Program-made: the position numbers and the translations under genes
The notes under the pieces: model-generated
Databases searched by the model: none
Told to the model about the DNA's origin: nothing
The model's input: the letters and a program-made list of their open reading frames with translations, nothing else
Shown here: positions 43,501 to 59,072 of the stretch, piece by piece
Layout of the letters: the number at the start of each line of letters is the position of its first letter
Position numbering within the stretch: position 1 is the first letter of the stretch
Source: Isoetes taiwanensis
Lineage: Eukaryota; Streptophyta; Lycopodiopsida; Isoetales; Isoetaceae
Reading direction: 5' to 3'
Length of the DNA: 64,000 nucleotides
Assembly (NCBI GenBank): GCA_021234155.1
Contig: JAJEKV010000049.1
Span: 6,212,432 to 6,276,431, forward strand

Positions 43501-46500
43501 CGCTCGAGGTCTACTTCTTTAACTTGAACTTGCTTTTTTCCTCATACAAATATATCTAATGTGCCTAGAGTTCACAAATAACTGCGGTTCTCAAGATATA
43601 GCAGAGGTTGAATTGAATGATAACTTTGAAGAGTTTGCCCACTTCAATGCTACACCCATGTGCTCCTCTTATCAAGTACTTTGACAAAGGTTCCTTCTGG
43701 TACTTTCTACATTTCATTATCATAGAATTGCATTAGTCATTTAATGCTATGTGCTTTGTGCACATTGGAAAGTATTATATTGTGGATGTAAATCGGCCAA
43801 GAAGAGTCACAAATGCCTTAAGTACTTTCAAGATCTGCGGAATAATAAAGGTATGATATGTGTATTCTCACCAAACAGAATCGCTTGGATACCATTGTAG
43901 TTTCGCCATGATTAGAGCTGAGCCACGACTTCTAGCAATGTGCTGATGGGCTGAATTGTTGTTGCTACTTAGAGCTTCTTATGCAGCTTTTAATACCTTT
44001 CTATAGATTGGTCTAGGTGGCACTTCATTGACATAATATCTAATATGTCCCATTCGCCACGCTTATGTTCATTATGGCTATATCCCGGAGGCGTAGGTCA
44101 GCAAAGTATAGTTATGTGTTATTTGAAGGCATCAAATTGCGAAAGCATTCGGCCGAGGGAGCCCCGTGATGGATTTTCCTCAACCGCTTAGAGAACTTCA
44201 AATTTCAAAGGATTCTAAGGCTTTGTTCAAAGTGGTAGTTCAATTGGAGACTAATGACCAGATTCTTTTGTTTCGTGGAAAATTTACAAGGTCCTATAAT
44301 GCAACTAGTTTAAAAATGTATTGGTTTTCTATTTACCACATATTATCTCTAATATATACTGCAAATGGTGCCTATAAGGGGCAAATTTTGAATATAGTTT
44401 TATGTAAGGTATTTAATATAATGGTATTGTACACGGCGTTAATTCAAGATTCTTGGAAGAATGTGGTCGCTCGAAGCCGCCTAGGGATTCCCGAATGTCC
44501 TACTATTCTAGAGGCCGCTTTATAGGTTCCGAGAGATCCTGATCCCTTATCTTCAATATGTGCTGAGGAGCAATCAAGTACCTAATCCCAGTCGGGTTGA
44601 AGTCGCCTTCAGAAGATGTGGGTATATATGAATCGCGGATTGCATAAGAGAGTTTGTGTGTCAGCTGCTTAGTCAAATCTAAGAACTTCAAACTTAGTAT
44701 TGAAATCCACTGTGATTTATGGGGAAGACCCCGTTTTAGTGTTTGATATGAAGCTCCTAATCTCAGCTTCTACCGCCTTATTGATGCTGAGGAAGTCTTT
44801 CTTATGGGAAATCAAATTGCAGAGTAATGTGCTTTGTATAACGTGAGTATATTGTTGCAGCCCGCTCGCTAGCTATAAAGTTTAGACCTGTAGATATGCA
44901 AATTTAAAGTAGTCCTGGATTTATATTAGCAGTATAGGATCAAACCTCGGCCGTGTCAACTTGCAGGTATCCGAGGCTCATGCAAGCTTGGAATATGTGG
45001 CTTTGAAGAATATTCTTATGATATAGCTAATTACAAAAGCAAATCTTGCCTACTTAGTTAGCAAGGAATTTGCCCCATTGAAGAAAAACAATTCTAGCTA
45101 CGTAAATAAAATGGGTATTCATGATGGGAATTTGAGCTTATATGATATAGTATAGGTTGTGCCTATAAACACTATAATCATATTATCTCCACCTTTGGTT
45201 GCGTGGATTCGGTGAGGTAGGTGAGGCTCTCTATCAAGAAAAAGGAAAGCCTCTATCATACGCATTATGCATCATTCTTACGAGATCGCCTTTTACCTCG
45301 AGCACTCTTACCGTGACATCTACCGACGTTGATAAAATTCTCCGAGATTTTCTTTCATTGTGACACCTAATAAGTTTCGGATTTTAATAATTAGCCAAAT
45401 TTGCTTATTGTTCCGCTTGGCAATTACTTAAAATTAGTCCTTTGTATTCAATCCACACAACATTCATAGCAGTAAAAGTTAAAATATTTACAATTTCGAG
45501 GGTCTATTTCATCTCTGCATTATCTAGATTAGCAGAGGATTAGCATAGGAGGAAAAGCTCGAGGTTCTCATCTTTCCAAGTTGATGCCGAGGTTCAAGAG
45601 GCATCAAGTATAGATTCCGAACACCCATTTCAACTTTCACTCCTATAACAATCTCTATAAAATCATATCTCAGATTTATCCACCATTTTGTTTCCAGGCA
45701 GTTAAAATAAACACGACATTGATCTCTCGTTACAAAGATTAGGGCGCAAACCGCCGACCTTGAACTTCTTAACAATACAGTTTCTCCTCCAATGGAGGAC
45801 AACTTCAATCAATCCACTAATTGCGCGCCTTTAGCTGGGGCCTCGCATCTATGGCTGCGGCTACCCGGGTCCATGAGATAGTAATCTGCGCTACCAAATT
45901 TCTTAGTTTCTGTGGCCTGCCTAACGACTTGTTCCTTGTAGAGGCACACCGTAGTTCTTCTGCTTAACCGTGGAAGGTGTCTCAGATCTATTCCATTCTC
46001 ATTTCTAGTGTTCTAAGTTATCCTGGGCCTCATTTCTAGAATTAAGTAATTGAGTTCCACTAAAGCGTGACATATATTCTATAAAAATTGTGCTATGAAG
46101 GAAATCTAGGCTTCCATTCACACTTACACAATAAGAAACATCCTGTTGTGCCTAATCCCATCAAGTGTTAGGATCATCCTCTCTAGATTTTGGAATTTTT
46201 GATGCATGTTAGAGCAATCTCTTTAGGCATGTTCTTGTGATAGAAAGAAAGAAGGAAAGGACTCAGCATGCTAATGCGGTCTTATTTATAATCAAGCTTA
46301 ATGTCACTTTTAGAAAAAACCTATATTATTATTTTGGTTATTTGTTGAGTGCTGAATTATTCAGCAAGAGTTCATGTACTACAACAGTTAGAAGCGCCAA
46401 GTTTGAAATATAGCACATAACCAATTTTTATTAGTTTGACACGTACAAATATGGATGCATCAAATCAACTAGGAAGGTTCTCCCTGACAATCCTCCAAAT

Positions 46501-49500
46501 CAATTGAAATGCTTATCAACCAACACTCCATTTGAAATTGTTCTCGGCCAAGGAAATTATTTCATGCATTTATTCAAAGTTTTTATTCCATTTCTTTCAT
46601 TTCAATGTTTTTGGACATGTTCTAGCTAAAATCATTAATAACTACAATTCTGTGTGTCCATCTTTAACTAACAAGGTAACAAATGTTTGGGAATTATAGT
46701 GCTAACGAAAGAAGCTAGAATTAAAAGCATAGATCGAAAATTATATTTGAGGATTATAATGCTTGTGAGTTAGCTAGAATTAGCTAATATATCATCAAGC
46801 ACTATATTATTAAGTACAAGTTAGAAGCTAATATATCAAATAAAGATATCGGATAGAGATACAAATCCAGAAGCAATGTGACAAGAACATAATGACAAAG
46901 TTACAAAAAGGCAATATGCATTCCTCAAATATGCCATGACGCCATCGCATAAGACTCCGAAAAGACTTAATATCGCGGAAGTACCTAATTACTCCCCATT
47001 GACTCCATCATATCAAAATCTAAATCTCTCCTCAAATCATCTTGAATTTTATTGAAAGATGGAGCTTATCTTATATTTTATATTTCCATCATCCATGTCG
47101 TTGAAGGCATGTATCTTTCTATAGTAACATCATATTCCATATGTCATACTACCTATAGCTTCTTTTTTCTTTCAACATACAAAACCAAAAGTATTGTATG
47201 GCTACAAGGCCAGATAAATTTTTGTAATAAAGTCGTAGTTGAAACAAAGGCTATCGTTGGTTTTATTCCTTAACAAAAAACAACACTTGGAACAATAGGG
47301 CCAGTTTTTAAAAAATACCGTGTCAGGAATAATAGCTGAAACAAAGCCATGGGTGGTTTTATTCTTTTTAGCAAAAGACAACACTTGAAACAATACCTAG
47401 TTTTAAAAATAATGTATTATCTTTCTATTAACTATATATCATATTGTGTAAAAACAAAGACGCCAAAATTAGTAAAGACCATTGTAGAGTCTTCTTCAAA
47501 ATTACATATACTTTTGAGAAAAAAAAACAATTAAGGTGCTCTTTAGGGAGGGATAATAGGTGTACTCACAACCATAATTTTTAAGGAACTATTATTTTTA
47601 ACATACTGAAATGATGTGAACCACAACTTGAAGAAAACTACACTCATAAATTAACCCCTTTTAAATCATTACGATGTCATTGATTACTGGCCATCCTATC
47701 ATTTGAGCCACTTGAACTCCTTACGTCCCTTTCCAACAATGATTATCGTGGATACCCGCTAGGGTTATTGCTATAACCTTCTCGCCATTCAAATTGACCC
47801 ATAAAGAGCTGGCGAGCATAGCTAATGCTCCTATCATCATCTCTATCAAAATAATCCTACAAGATGTGTATCTTCTATGCCAAGGGAATGCTATCATTAG
47901 TAATCCACGCTACGAGCATCAATATCAGCCTCGCGCAGTGAATTATGATTGACAAAACATCAAGGATCAATTTGATATCACCGGTGATCCTTGGGATCAC
48001 CTTTTTGTACATGCTAAAATGCTAGGCATCTTCTTTTCAAACACCAAAAGATGTCAGTCTGCATGGTCCACCTTCCTAAAGAGCCCGGGTGGTAGCTGTT
48101 CAAGACCCTAGTGATCCCATGAGGTCGAGAAGGTGAACTTTCCCTATTGCAACCATGCAAAAGCTTAAGTACTACCATGCTTGCAAAGAACCCTGCAACA
48201 AAGACATGGCTTTAAAGAACACAGTCCCTATTATGCACCGGCAAGGACCCTAGATTTGCCAAAGAATATGTAAGAATAGTATGTATTCTGAGGGCCTGCA
48301 AATCAAGAACAAGTCCAATTGGTTATGCCGTAAAATGTGAACATCTAGTCTCAGCTTCTTTGCAATTTGTGTATCATGGATTCTTGAAATTAATTCGTCA
48401 AAGCAAAACCATATCCTTAGAATTAATAATGTGAATAAAATCATCCAAATTTTATTACTCGGTCGATATGGCCCACTATGATAACCCTTAGCTCCTCTCC
48501 ATAGAAATCCTCTAAACTAATGCAACAACCATGGTTCCTCGCCAAATATTTTATTACAATTGATGCAACCAAAGAAGGGCATTCCATGCAATACTGTGAG
48601 CCACATCTCTGATTCTAATTAAATTCAAATGGGGATCATGGCACAAAGCGCACAAGATAGCTATAGTAATTGCATAGCAAGTCTATTTAATGAAAGCTAA
48701 ACAGAAGAAGAATCAAAATACAGATTGGAGACTTAGGAAATAATATGTTAACGCTGCGGCACAAGTCTTATTTTACAAACAACTCATGCATTCTCGCAGG
48801 AAAGTAATGGGGACATCACTTTTGAATTATGCACACACTAATTTTTCTTGTTCCTAAAATATGGGTTCCAGCTTGCTAATGTTTACAATATCTTGTAAAC
48901 CCTCTATTTTAAAGTCCAAAATTTCAACCCATATAAACACCACAACCCACCTCACCAGCTTGGCTTGAGAATGTCGGGACTAAGCTTAGTTGTATTGTAC
49001 ACAAAATTTTCATTATAAGAGATGGATAAAACCATCCGGTGGAATCAAAGATATAACCTACATTCAAATACATACCAGCTTGGAATTCCAAGCATCTTAG
49101 ATTCTCGCCAAACTCTTCATAACGGATCCATAAATGTATCATGGGATCAATTGGCAAAAGACATTTTCCACCCTCAGAATCGTTAGATTTATCGAAGTAA
49201 AAAGATAAAATTACTAAAATGCCGCTTGCATAACAATAAATAGATGACGTAAGACCGTATTCTTTCGAAAGTTAATTAAGAAAAATGATGCACAACCTTC
49301 AAATGAGAACTCCCATAAAACTGACATACCAACCCTCAAATGAGAACTCCTCATCAAGAAAAGAACTCGTATCGGTTAATCGGGCCGCAAAGATCCAAAG
49401 GATGCATAGCCCAGCCTTCATTTCCTTACAAGTTAGACATTTTCCACAATATAACATAATAATGTTGGCTTTGAGAAAGACATAAATTAACAACAATGAC

Positions 49501-52500
49501 AAAACCATATAAAACTGCCTCAGAATAATACTTTCAACATTGAAGGATTGCCATTTAAACTATACCGGGCCACTCCATTCATATACACTTAGCATGGGCA
49601 AGAAGAACCTCCAACCTTATACATCAACTCCTAAAATGTGTCCAATCGATAATGAATCTCGCGATATATATAAAGCCATAAGCCACTTCTCATGCATGAT
49701 CGATGCTCTAATGGCCCTGCGAAATGGAAAAGGCTAGTTTCGCATCATAACCATATGAATGTAAGCATTTAGGCTCGAAAGCTAATGGATTCCAAACACA
49801 AGCACCTTTTCTATGACAGCTTTTGGAAAAGTTGCACAGACAAGTATATTTTATGAGACCACGGAATGAACTTGACAAAATCCTTGAAATTGATAACCAT
49901 ATTTCCATAAAAATTATACTTCCCTTCCCAACCAACCTAGAACATTAACCAGTAGCACAACTATTTACCTACAAATAACGGGCAAGGCAATATTCACAAA
50001 GATTCAAGCATACACGCGCAAAGACCTAAAAATCTGAAAATATCCAATGCTAAAGATTCAAACATAATAAGGGGTACAATGTGCAACATAAAAAAATCTC
50101 TAAACCGCATACACATGTCTTATGAAACTTGACGTGCTTAAGTGAGGCCAAAGTCATGCTCAAAAGCATTGAACCCTCCCAATTCAAATACCGAAATTGC
50201 AGCAAAAGATCAGATGGGAAATCTTATGAACGTGCTCAAGAAGTACTTCCATGAGATAGAAGGGTATCAATATCTTGATGAGGAACCGACCAGAGGAAGG
50301 GCAAGAAAGCACTGGTCAGCAGATAGAACAGCTTTTCCTAGTAAAACAAAGCTACTGTTTTTCCCTTTGCATTTGGAGACACTCTATAATGTAATATGTA
50401 CCGTTACCCTTGGTTCTCGCCTAGTTAAGGCAATTTAAATATATAAAGAGAGGTTCAGCAAGAAGAAGTGTTCCATTAAGGCCACTTTCAATGTTTAAGA
50501 CGCTCGAAGGGCATGGAATGCATGATAAAATGTAAATGATGATGTTGGATTCAATTTCTAAAGCCAGAGGTACCGAAGTTCCAAAATCTAATATGTGTCA
50601 CACTTGATTTGCTCCAATTGTCCGGCCAAAGGTTGTTCTCACAAGAAATGTAGTCTCTGGGTTGTGGAAGTAAAACACTGGCCTAAAATAGAGTTGAGAA
50701 AAACTCAAGACTTTGCGATAAAATGATCGGCTCCAAATGAGAGCTGCGATACCACCTTCGCCGCTAGTAAGAAATCTATTCCAATTGTCGGGCTAAGCTT
50801 CAATTTTTACAATCAAGACCAACATAGTCCAATTAATGCTCCAATTCTCCTCGAGTGGACTAGACCAATTAATGTGCATTAGCCATTGTTTCTTGCCGTA
50901 ATCCACCGCATAGATACAACAAAAAGTATACCTAATCCTCGAAAGAAAACCTCTTTACACAAAAATAAGCATCTATGCAACAAAAGCATCAATCCTTGAA
51001 AGTAAACCTTCTTACAATGTAAAATAAGTAAGCTACTGCACTCCATATGCATTTGCCCTTAAAGATTGATCACTTTCTCTTGCTTATGTCTCGAATATTC
51101 ACCCATTTAAAAATGTGAAGATTATATCTCTCGAAGTTCTTGAACAAAATTTCCGTAAGAAGTGCGTACCAACTAGCAAATATAAGTAAATGAAAGAACT
51201 AGGAAACTATAGCTTTTGGAAATTCATTTTACAAGATTTCAAAATGGTATGTTAGATAATAGAGTATATAAAATAAAAGGTTATATCTTTTCACGCAGAG
51301 TCAGAAAAGTTATTTCATCGTATTTCTAAATTGGCAAGGCTATAAATATTTTTTGTTGTCAAGCTCCTTGGCTACTTTAAACATTTCTCATAAGCATCTC
51401 CGTATAATATTATCAAAGATATCTTAGGCCATACTAAAAGTATTAGAATTACCTTACAAAGTTGTTTGCATCTCAATCGTGGCTTTAACGACCACAAAAA
51501 AAAAAAAAAAATGCTAATCGTCGGCTGCACGCATACTTCTGGGTTTTTCCGCTTCTGCTTCCGGCCATAGCCACGGGTTTACCGTAAAATTTTTCCACAA
51601 GAAAATTTTTGGAGGTTTTAGATGCTTGATGCATCAATTTTACATTAGATGTAAGGGATAAAAAATACCCGGAATAAAAGATTAGAAGCGTAATTATAGA
51701 ACAACTCTAATGAGGCCCGCGACCGCAAAACAAGATTGATCAAAGATCATGAATCAAGAAAGATTGAACAATTCTTGGATTATTTTAGACGATCGTGGCA
51801 CACATTACAAATACAAATTGGCATTATGTTTAGATTTATTCTTCGCCAATTGCGGACTCCGTCACAAGATAGTTTTATTGTTGAATTGAATTGAATTAAA
51901 TATTGCCTCGCTTATCCCATGGTTTAACTAAAAATTGTATAAATATTTTCTAAGGTGTTACATATTATCCATCCACGCTTCTAAGTGCTAGTCTTTGAAA
52001 TGTTCCTGCTTCGCCAAGGTTGGAGTTCTTTCTGCATCTCTAAAGTACAAAGGCTATGCTATGGGATATAAGAGAAATGACCGTAGTTATCAAGGGATTA
52101 TCAATAGTTACAATGTATCAGATTTTTCCTATTGACGGCTGAAATTTAGTGGACCGTAGTCCCTTCAAGGATTTAAAATGCTCAACTTTCAACTTGGCTC
52201 ATATCTTTTCACGCTCATTCATAAAAAAAAACGCTTAGGAAATATTCTCAGCCTCTTTTCTCCAATCGCAACGTACATGGCAAATTTCTAACCTGTGAAT
52301 GTCGTTGCATATTTCCTTGGATCAAGTAGTCAAGAACTTCCCTACCCCTCAAGCATGTGCCAGGTAAATTTACTTCCACGCATTAAGGTGCATTTACCGC
52401 TATTCCAGCTATTTTACTCCAAAGAGATTCACAGGGAGTTTTACCCCTGCATTCTAAGTTTTACCCTACATTCCAAGGATTTTACATGTACCGGGCGTAA

Positions 52501-53700
52501 TATTTAATCGTTTTCCACTGCTACAAGAATGGCTCTTCTTACATGCCATTCCCTGTATACATATATAACACTTTGGCTTAAAAAGCACCCCTAGGGGCCT
52601 CTATCTAGTCTAAAGTTGGTGGTATACCAAATCACCCTAATTGAGTGATGCCAAGCAAATCTAAAATGTACTTAACAAATATAGGAAAAGTATGTAGCCA
52701 TCAAGGTGCATCTCCAAAGCATGAGGGTGTTATTTTAGCTACTATAAATATCATCATGGAACACACTTTCTGCCCTGCCGCGCCTGAAGTGATGCTAGGG
52801 AAATATATTGACATCATGAGATCTATACCTAAGTCGGCAGTATTCCATTTATGGAACCTCAGGTTTCGGTCTATAAGGTGGGTGGATCACTACATGAATT
52901 TTACAAAAGGTTTGTATCCATAAGATGACTGAAGTGATAAGGAAATACAGTTGTAATACTCAAGTTCTTTCCCGCAGCTTAAATTTTATCTTATAACCTA
53001 GGCTAGATATCTATGCAAATATCAAACATTGATATTTTTCATATCCGCAATTTATGCATGCATCTTGTATAAGTCCTGCATAGTGTGTTTTAGAGTGCAC
53101 TATGTGGGGTCTATGTAGCCCTAGCCTATAGGTGCCACCCTAATTTAAGTGTGCTCATCTTCTTGTATGTCTACATATATAAAGTTTTCCATATTCTTAC
53201 CCAATACGATACTCAATTCCTAATGTTACCCCTAGAACTACATTAATATAAATGTAGAATCCTAAAAGTTACTCCCTACAACTACTTTTAATATAAATGT
53301 TGGAGCCAACAATCACCGGCTACAAAGGCTTAGTATTTGAAAACATATAATAAGAAGAAGAATATTGCCAACAGCAAATATGGCCTATTTACTACACCTT
53401 GCTCTATGAGATCAATCATCGTCTTCTACATTATCAGCCATGCATATTGTTCTAGTATTTTTCCGATTTATATAAATCTTGATCAATACAAATTTCTTGC
53501 TCTAGAGTGCCATCATCCCCATCAATATCAAGAAAAACAAACACCCCACCATTATTTATGTCCTCACCCCCATGCCATCTTCTTCTATTTGTTAATGTTT
53601 CTTCCATACCAATGCCTTCTACCTCAAAATTTCCACCAAGGGAACGCCACTTCCTTTGTCCTCCATACCGCAAAGATGATCATCTAATGAAGAAGGTGGT
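43501..53700. other. No gene recognised; local duplication near 47.3 kb
   Basis: AT-rich and without long ORFs. At 47239-47425 a unit of about 100 bp (GAAACAAAGSC ... GGTTTTATTCYTT ... ACAACACTTGRAACAATA) is duplicated head to tail with clear divergence. A run of 17 A lies near 51497-51513. The frames at 44166-44525 and 50142-50438 are not recognised. Confidence 0.4.
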
Positions 53701-53973
53701 TCAATCAAAAAATCTTGTCGTGGGGATTGACATACCATATACATAAGCCAATTCCTGACTCATTAGGTGCCTGGATGTAGGTATACCGTTCACACTTCTC
53801 TCGAAAAAATATAAGGTTTGTTGTCTCTCTGAATCAACCGCTTGGAATTGACGCAGCACTAAACCATTGGGACCTTGACGAAATGTGGCAACTTTAAGCC
53901 CCTGAAGTTGTGCATCATACCATCTAATTCGAAACAAGACTTTAGTAAAATTTCTAAAGTCAAGATCTTCCAC
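53701..53973 (-). pseudogene. DUF4216-like fragment
   Basis: Minus-strand peptide VLFRIRWYDAQLQGLKVATF, then VLRQFQAVDSERQ and ELAYVYGM. The pattern V-L-F-x-x-x-W-Y/F-D, a short loop, then F-x-x-x-D-S and a final Q/E-x-A/V-x-Y-V resembles DUF4216, a domain encoded by plant CACTA transposons and related elements. No transposase core (TNP2-like) was found beside it. Weak. Confidence 0.3.
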
Positions 53974-55910
53974 ATACCAATGTCACCAATCATATTCTTG
54001 TCTTTTGCACTTTAACGACTTTCAAACCCTATGAAAGTAGACATAACTCACACCAAAGACACAAACTTCATCCTTGCACCTAAATGCCGCCTCTTCATTG
54101 CAAATGTATCCACTGTGATAGTGAAAACCTACATATTAGGAGTAGAAACCAAGTTAAGCTTCATTTTTTAGTAAAAATATCTTAACAATAAAACTATCTT
54201 ACCCATGCCGTAAGGCCCATATGCACCGGCTTCTCCTCGCTGGCCACCGAATCCAACTTCATCTCTTTGTTAGCCAAGATTGTAAGCTAAAAGATGATCT
54301 TCGCGTACATGATCTGGTAGTCTCTCTAGCTCGGGGAGGATATGTGGGTTTAGAATGTCACGTAATAATTTCCGATCTAATCCTTCTCATTGCTTTTAAG
54401 TCAATAGATTTTGCACCTATTTGGACATGCATTTATTCATTCTCAGACTATATACAATTGATCAGCATCTAAGCTCATAGGGTTTTTAGTTTGTAAGTGT
54501 GCCCTTTGCTATAACCTATCCAAGCCTTATCCCAAAGTTGTAGAAACAGCATTGCCTCTTTATCCACGCTATTAAGATATGTTGATACAAAGAAACTTGG
54601 TAATTCTTCAAAGAAGCTACCCCCCTCACACATGCTCCCTGCCTAAAGTAAATTGTTCTAACAAAGTCTTTAAGAACTCTCTGTAAATTGTCTAACAAAG
54701 TCTAACAATAACTTAACAGCCAACAACTTGTGGTAGTCATGGACTTGAGTTCCTCGCTAACTTACCATCCTTTGTCCAACACCTTGAAATGACGCAGCAA
54801 ATGCCCACTGGCATCCTCACTTTCACGGATTCTCGCATTAACTGTAGAGTGTCCCACTACAATTTCGCAACCCATGGTGGATCAGATTTTGCCCTTTCAA
54901 GATAGCATTGCTTAATGTGAGTACACCGTGAAACAATCATCTCGAAAGCACCAAGTATGTATCTTCTTCTCACCCACTATATGCTCCATATCTAATCCAA
55001 ACATTTTTATGATGCATAGGGTCCGTAAGAGATGCATACTCAACTCCTACCCAATATCGAGGCTCATAAAGTATGGAAAGACGCTTCATACCCTTGGGAG
55101 GCTTAATCTGATGTCGCCGGTCTCAGGGCAAAAGATAGACATCAAATTGTTTTGCTATGTATGGACCCTCGATACTCAACGCTCATTAGTCAATCATTAT
55201 AAGATTTCATGCATATATATATGAGAAATTTGTTAATGAGTGGCAAAAGGAAACTGAATAATCATGTTCAACGATCATAATCATGCTTTATAATCACGAC
55301 TACTTTCCTCAAATATATACAATTGATTGACTCTTTTGTTACTACCACATAACTATTTATCAACCCCGCTATATTGCCATGTTCTCAACGTAATTCATTC
55401 TCTTATCCTCGCTACTTCGGCCCAACCTAGTTCCATGGTGCATGCATTGCTATCAAGAGCCATAAACCATCATGAAAAGAATAATAAGTTAAGGCCTCCC
55501 ACCTAATGCATTGTACTTGTACCCATAGACCGGGCCAAAGGAATAACCGCATTCTTTCAAAGTTTAACTTGAACATCTTGGGCAAATGAATAACCCTCTT
55601 CCACACTTGGGATCGCTGAATCGCTTTACTATATATCTACCTAATCTCCAATAATTGACCCTCACCTAAACCTCTGGTGAATGGACCACAAATGTATCTA
55701 ATCTTCCCGTTATATGCCTTATTACTATGATCCTATAACAAAGAACTACTCTGGTATAATCCATCTATCATCAACCTCTATGTGCCCAAACTCCCCTAAA
55801 AAATTCATCAGAAGTTTCGTTGTGTTGGGGTCTCAAGTAGGAATACCAATAGATGTATTTTATGATACAAATAAGAAGTAATGTGCATATTCTAATGGTT
55901 GGATGCATGA
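53974..55910. other. No gene recognised
   Basis: AT-rich. Broken minus-strand frames could extend the DUF4216-like element (for example around 54800-54950) but show no diagnostic motif. Confidence 0.3.
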
Positions 55911-55915
55911 TAGAT

Positions 55916-56003
<88 letters not shown>
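55911..56003 (+). repeat. (GATA)n microsatellite
   Basis: About 22 GATA units with two small interruptions (TAGATATAGATA near 55912 and GATGATA near 55947). It creates a false minus-strand frame of repeated IYLS. Confidence 0.97.
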
Positions 56004-59000
56004 CTAGCCAATAAACCAAGTAAGGTGGATTACTACTAACCCCGTCCTCCGTGGAGCTGAATTGTAAGGTATACCAAAACTAATTTCACAAAAGTTCTCG
56101 AGCTCAATAGGTACCAAATGACTTAAGATGCCGCCAATCGTCAGAGACAATCGGGACATGTTGGCCCACACAAGATGCACATCAATATATTCTGAAACTC
56201 ATCAAGACAATGTCCTCTAGAAGCTCGCGGATATTGTACTAGGATCTAGCATACCATTTCAATAGCTCCCTTTAATCTTCTTCTCCTAGTGATTGCGTGC
56301 AAATCTACAACAAATCAGTCTCATGGTGCCTAAGAGGGAAGCCTTAACTCGCCTAGAAGAACTCTCAAATGTGTGCCAGAACCTGGGGCCAGCAAGTTTC
56401 CAATGGCTATATTTACTAAAAATCTTATAACATGTACAAAATAGTAATATTTGTCACATCGCTATAATGAGACTTGTAACGCCAAGTTACAAACTTTAAT
56501 GCTTGTCACACGCTATGCATTTAAGTTGTAACTCATTACACAATTTACTACTTGCTACACTACAAACAAGTCTATACAAATTTTAGTAGCATCGCTATAA
56601 GTATACAAGGTGTGCCACCCGCTACAAAAATGGCTAAATGTTTCTATCACGTAGACAAATCTAAAATTATAAGCATAAATTAATATAAGCAAGTATAAAT
56701 CAACTGCTATAAACCCCCATTAGCCCTCAGAGGTTAAGTACAACCCGCGATTTGGCAAGGTTCACCTGTTCTCTTGCAAGTCCTGTATAATCCAAATTGG
56801 ACTTGTCAACCCATATGTGCTATTTTGCGTAACCTCGCCAGGGAGCCATTAACCCCATGGGACTAATGGATCTTTCTAACAAAGCGTGTGTGGACTCAAT
56901 AAGCTATTGTTCTCATTTAGATTAATTGAATTTAACCCCTAGTATGAACCCACCCGTGATACTCTGCTCAAAATGTCCCTTTTGGTGGTTCAACATTACT
57001 AATGGGTCAATCCTTGGCTCAATATGTGGCATAATAACAGGGGTTTTCTTTTGTGTTTTTCTACGCTACAAAGTTGTTTTCCTAAGATTTCATGTATGTA
57101 TTCAATGGATGTACTAATGCATGGCTACTCCAGAGTGCACCATTTCTGCCGCTGATTTAGCTACTGTCTGAATAATGCCGCTATTTTAATATGGCGTGAG
57201 CACTACACGTTAATTAATGCCGACTGGCACTGGCGACGGGCATTAGTTATATATACGGCGGCAATCGAAGGTGCATTAAATTAAATGCATGATAAATTCT
57301 CAAATCGTAATGTTTTTCATTTTCCAAGTGGAAAATTGTGGTTCATGAAATTCATGAACCGCAATCATTGCAAAGACAATATAACCAATCTCGAGGAAGC
57401 GTTTTGCCTCAGAAAATATGCTTCTTTGCCGCAAGGCCTTTGTACTCTCATTAAGAGGTGTACAACACAACGAAGTCATTGAGCCAGGTCAGTGATACCG
57501 CCGCTTTTGGGATCACCCATCATAAGAGGTATTTCTTAATCATTACTTCCCACATTTTGCTCCAACAGGGTTTTAATCTAGTGCGAAAGTATAGTCGTGC
57601 TAGCTTTGCCAAGATTGGAAGGTTGGAATTGAGGCTTCATGGCTTAAAAGACCTAATCTTTGCCTAATCGTTATGCATCTTCTTGTTTACATATGTTTGT
57701 ATCGTGATTTAGGGCCTCATAGTGCATTATTTGGCATTCAAAGCAAGACTTTGTTGGGGCGTGAAGATTTGAAGATGGCACCTTGGCGCTAGATATTGAT
57801 ATCGCCAGCTTTGGGACCGCCTGGTTGCTAAGTTAGGGTGGTAGGCTTTTTAAGCACTATATTCTGCCATTGAGTCTAAACGGGGTTAGTCCGGGAGCGT
57901 AATTATGGTGCATTATTGTGTACAAAATACCTTAGTGCGAGTGGTTCCGGAGCGCATATCCTAGATGGAGAATTATTGCTCAATTCTTTTGTTTTACCAT
58001 ATTGTGGTTACACCATCGTCAACTCAGCCCAAGTACTTATTTTGGTCGGAGGAAATGGATTGTTAAAGCAAGGTGTTGAAAGAGGATCATGGATATAATT
58101 CAAGATCGCATTCGCTGATTCTCAAAAGTACTACTGATTACTTCGTACATATATTTCCTCAATAATGGGTAGCTTGTTGTACTTCATATCCATTGTGTTT
58201 AGCCATCATATAGGTCATGGACGCTCCCCCGGCTGTATTTCCCTTTATTTATAATAAACTCCATAAAGGTGCTTATCTTCAAACATTATTGCTATCATTA
58301 CATTTCCTTCAATAAATCGTGATCTTTTCCTTTGGGATCTTAAAACCCTCGCGATTCCTATGCCGCTTTGTCCTCTCAGGTTATCCTCTTGCACGTGCTA
58401 CCCTCAATGTCACATGCATGTTTTAAAGTATATATCTTGCATTTTTCCTCAATTCGCTCCACCCTTATTTAACATGACAAATAAATAGGCTACTTGGCTC
58501 CTACTTTAATGGTAGTTATGTTAGGGCAAAGTAATATACTTGTAGCTTTGTGGGCCAAAATTTAGAGCTAGGAAGCCAAATATGCATCATCACTAGGTTA
58601 CTCCCAAGTTCGACCCCTGAGATCTTTTACCGCTTGTAGGCTGATATTTGTAAATGTGTATAAGAGGTGCTTGTATCATAGTATTATAAAATGTGTTGAA
58701 GAGGTCTTAGGATACAAACGTTGTGTGCATGTTCAAAAAGATAAGTGCCAATAGCATTTAGTCTATAATAAGCAAAACTAAGATCCAAATTTTTAAAATA
58801 AATACAATTCATTACATTCAACTCCTTCGAAACATTGAAGGCCCCGGCGTACAAAAATTTTTTTAGGTATAAATACAAATCATTACATTCCACACTTAAA
58901 AAATAAAATTTTTAAACCCCTTCGTTTGGGTGCATAATATTCACACGGTGACGAGGGCACAGAGCCCTTAAAAATTATATTATTATACATGTACAAAATC

Positions 59001-59072
59001 AACACCATAATGTGTCCGAAATTGCAAAGTTTATAGTTATACCATAAGATTTGGCAATGGTTAAGGGTTGTA
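56004..59072. other. No gene recognised
   Basis: AT-rich; short chance ORFs. Around 56410-56640 the strings TTGTAAC/GCTACA recur, with no clear unit. Confidence 0.4.

Noticed and set aside
44166-44525. 119-codon plus-strand ORF
   Set aside because: No recognised motif, no splice signals, composition like the surrounding intergenic DNA.
55771-56019. Minus-strand ORF with repeated IYLS
   Set aside because: Simple translation of the GATA microsatellite.
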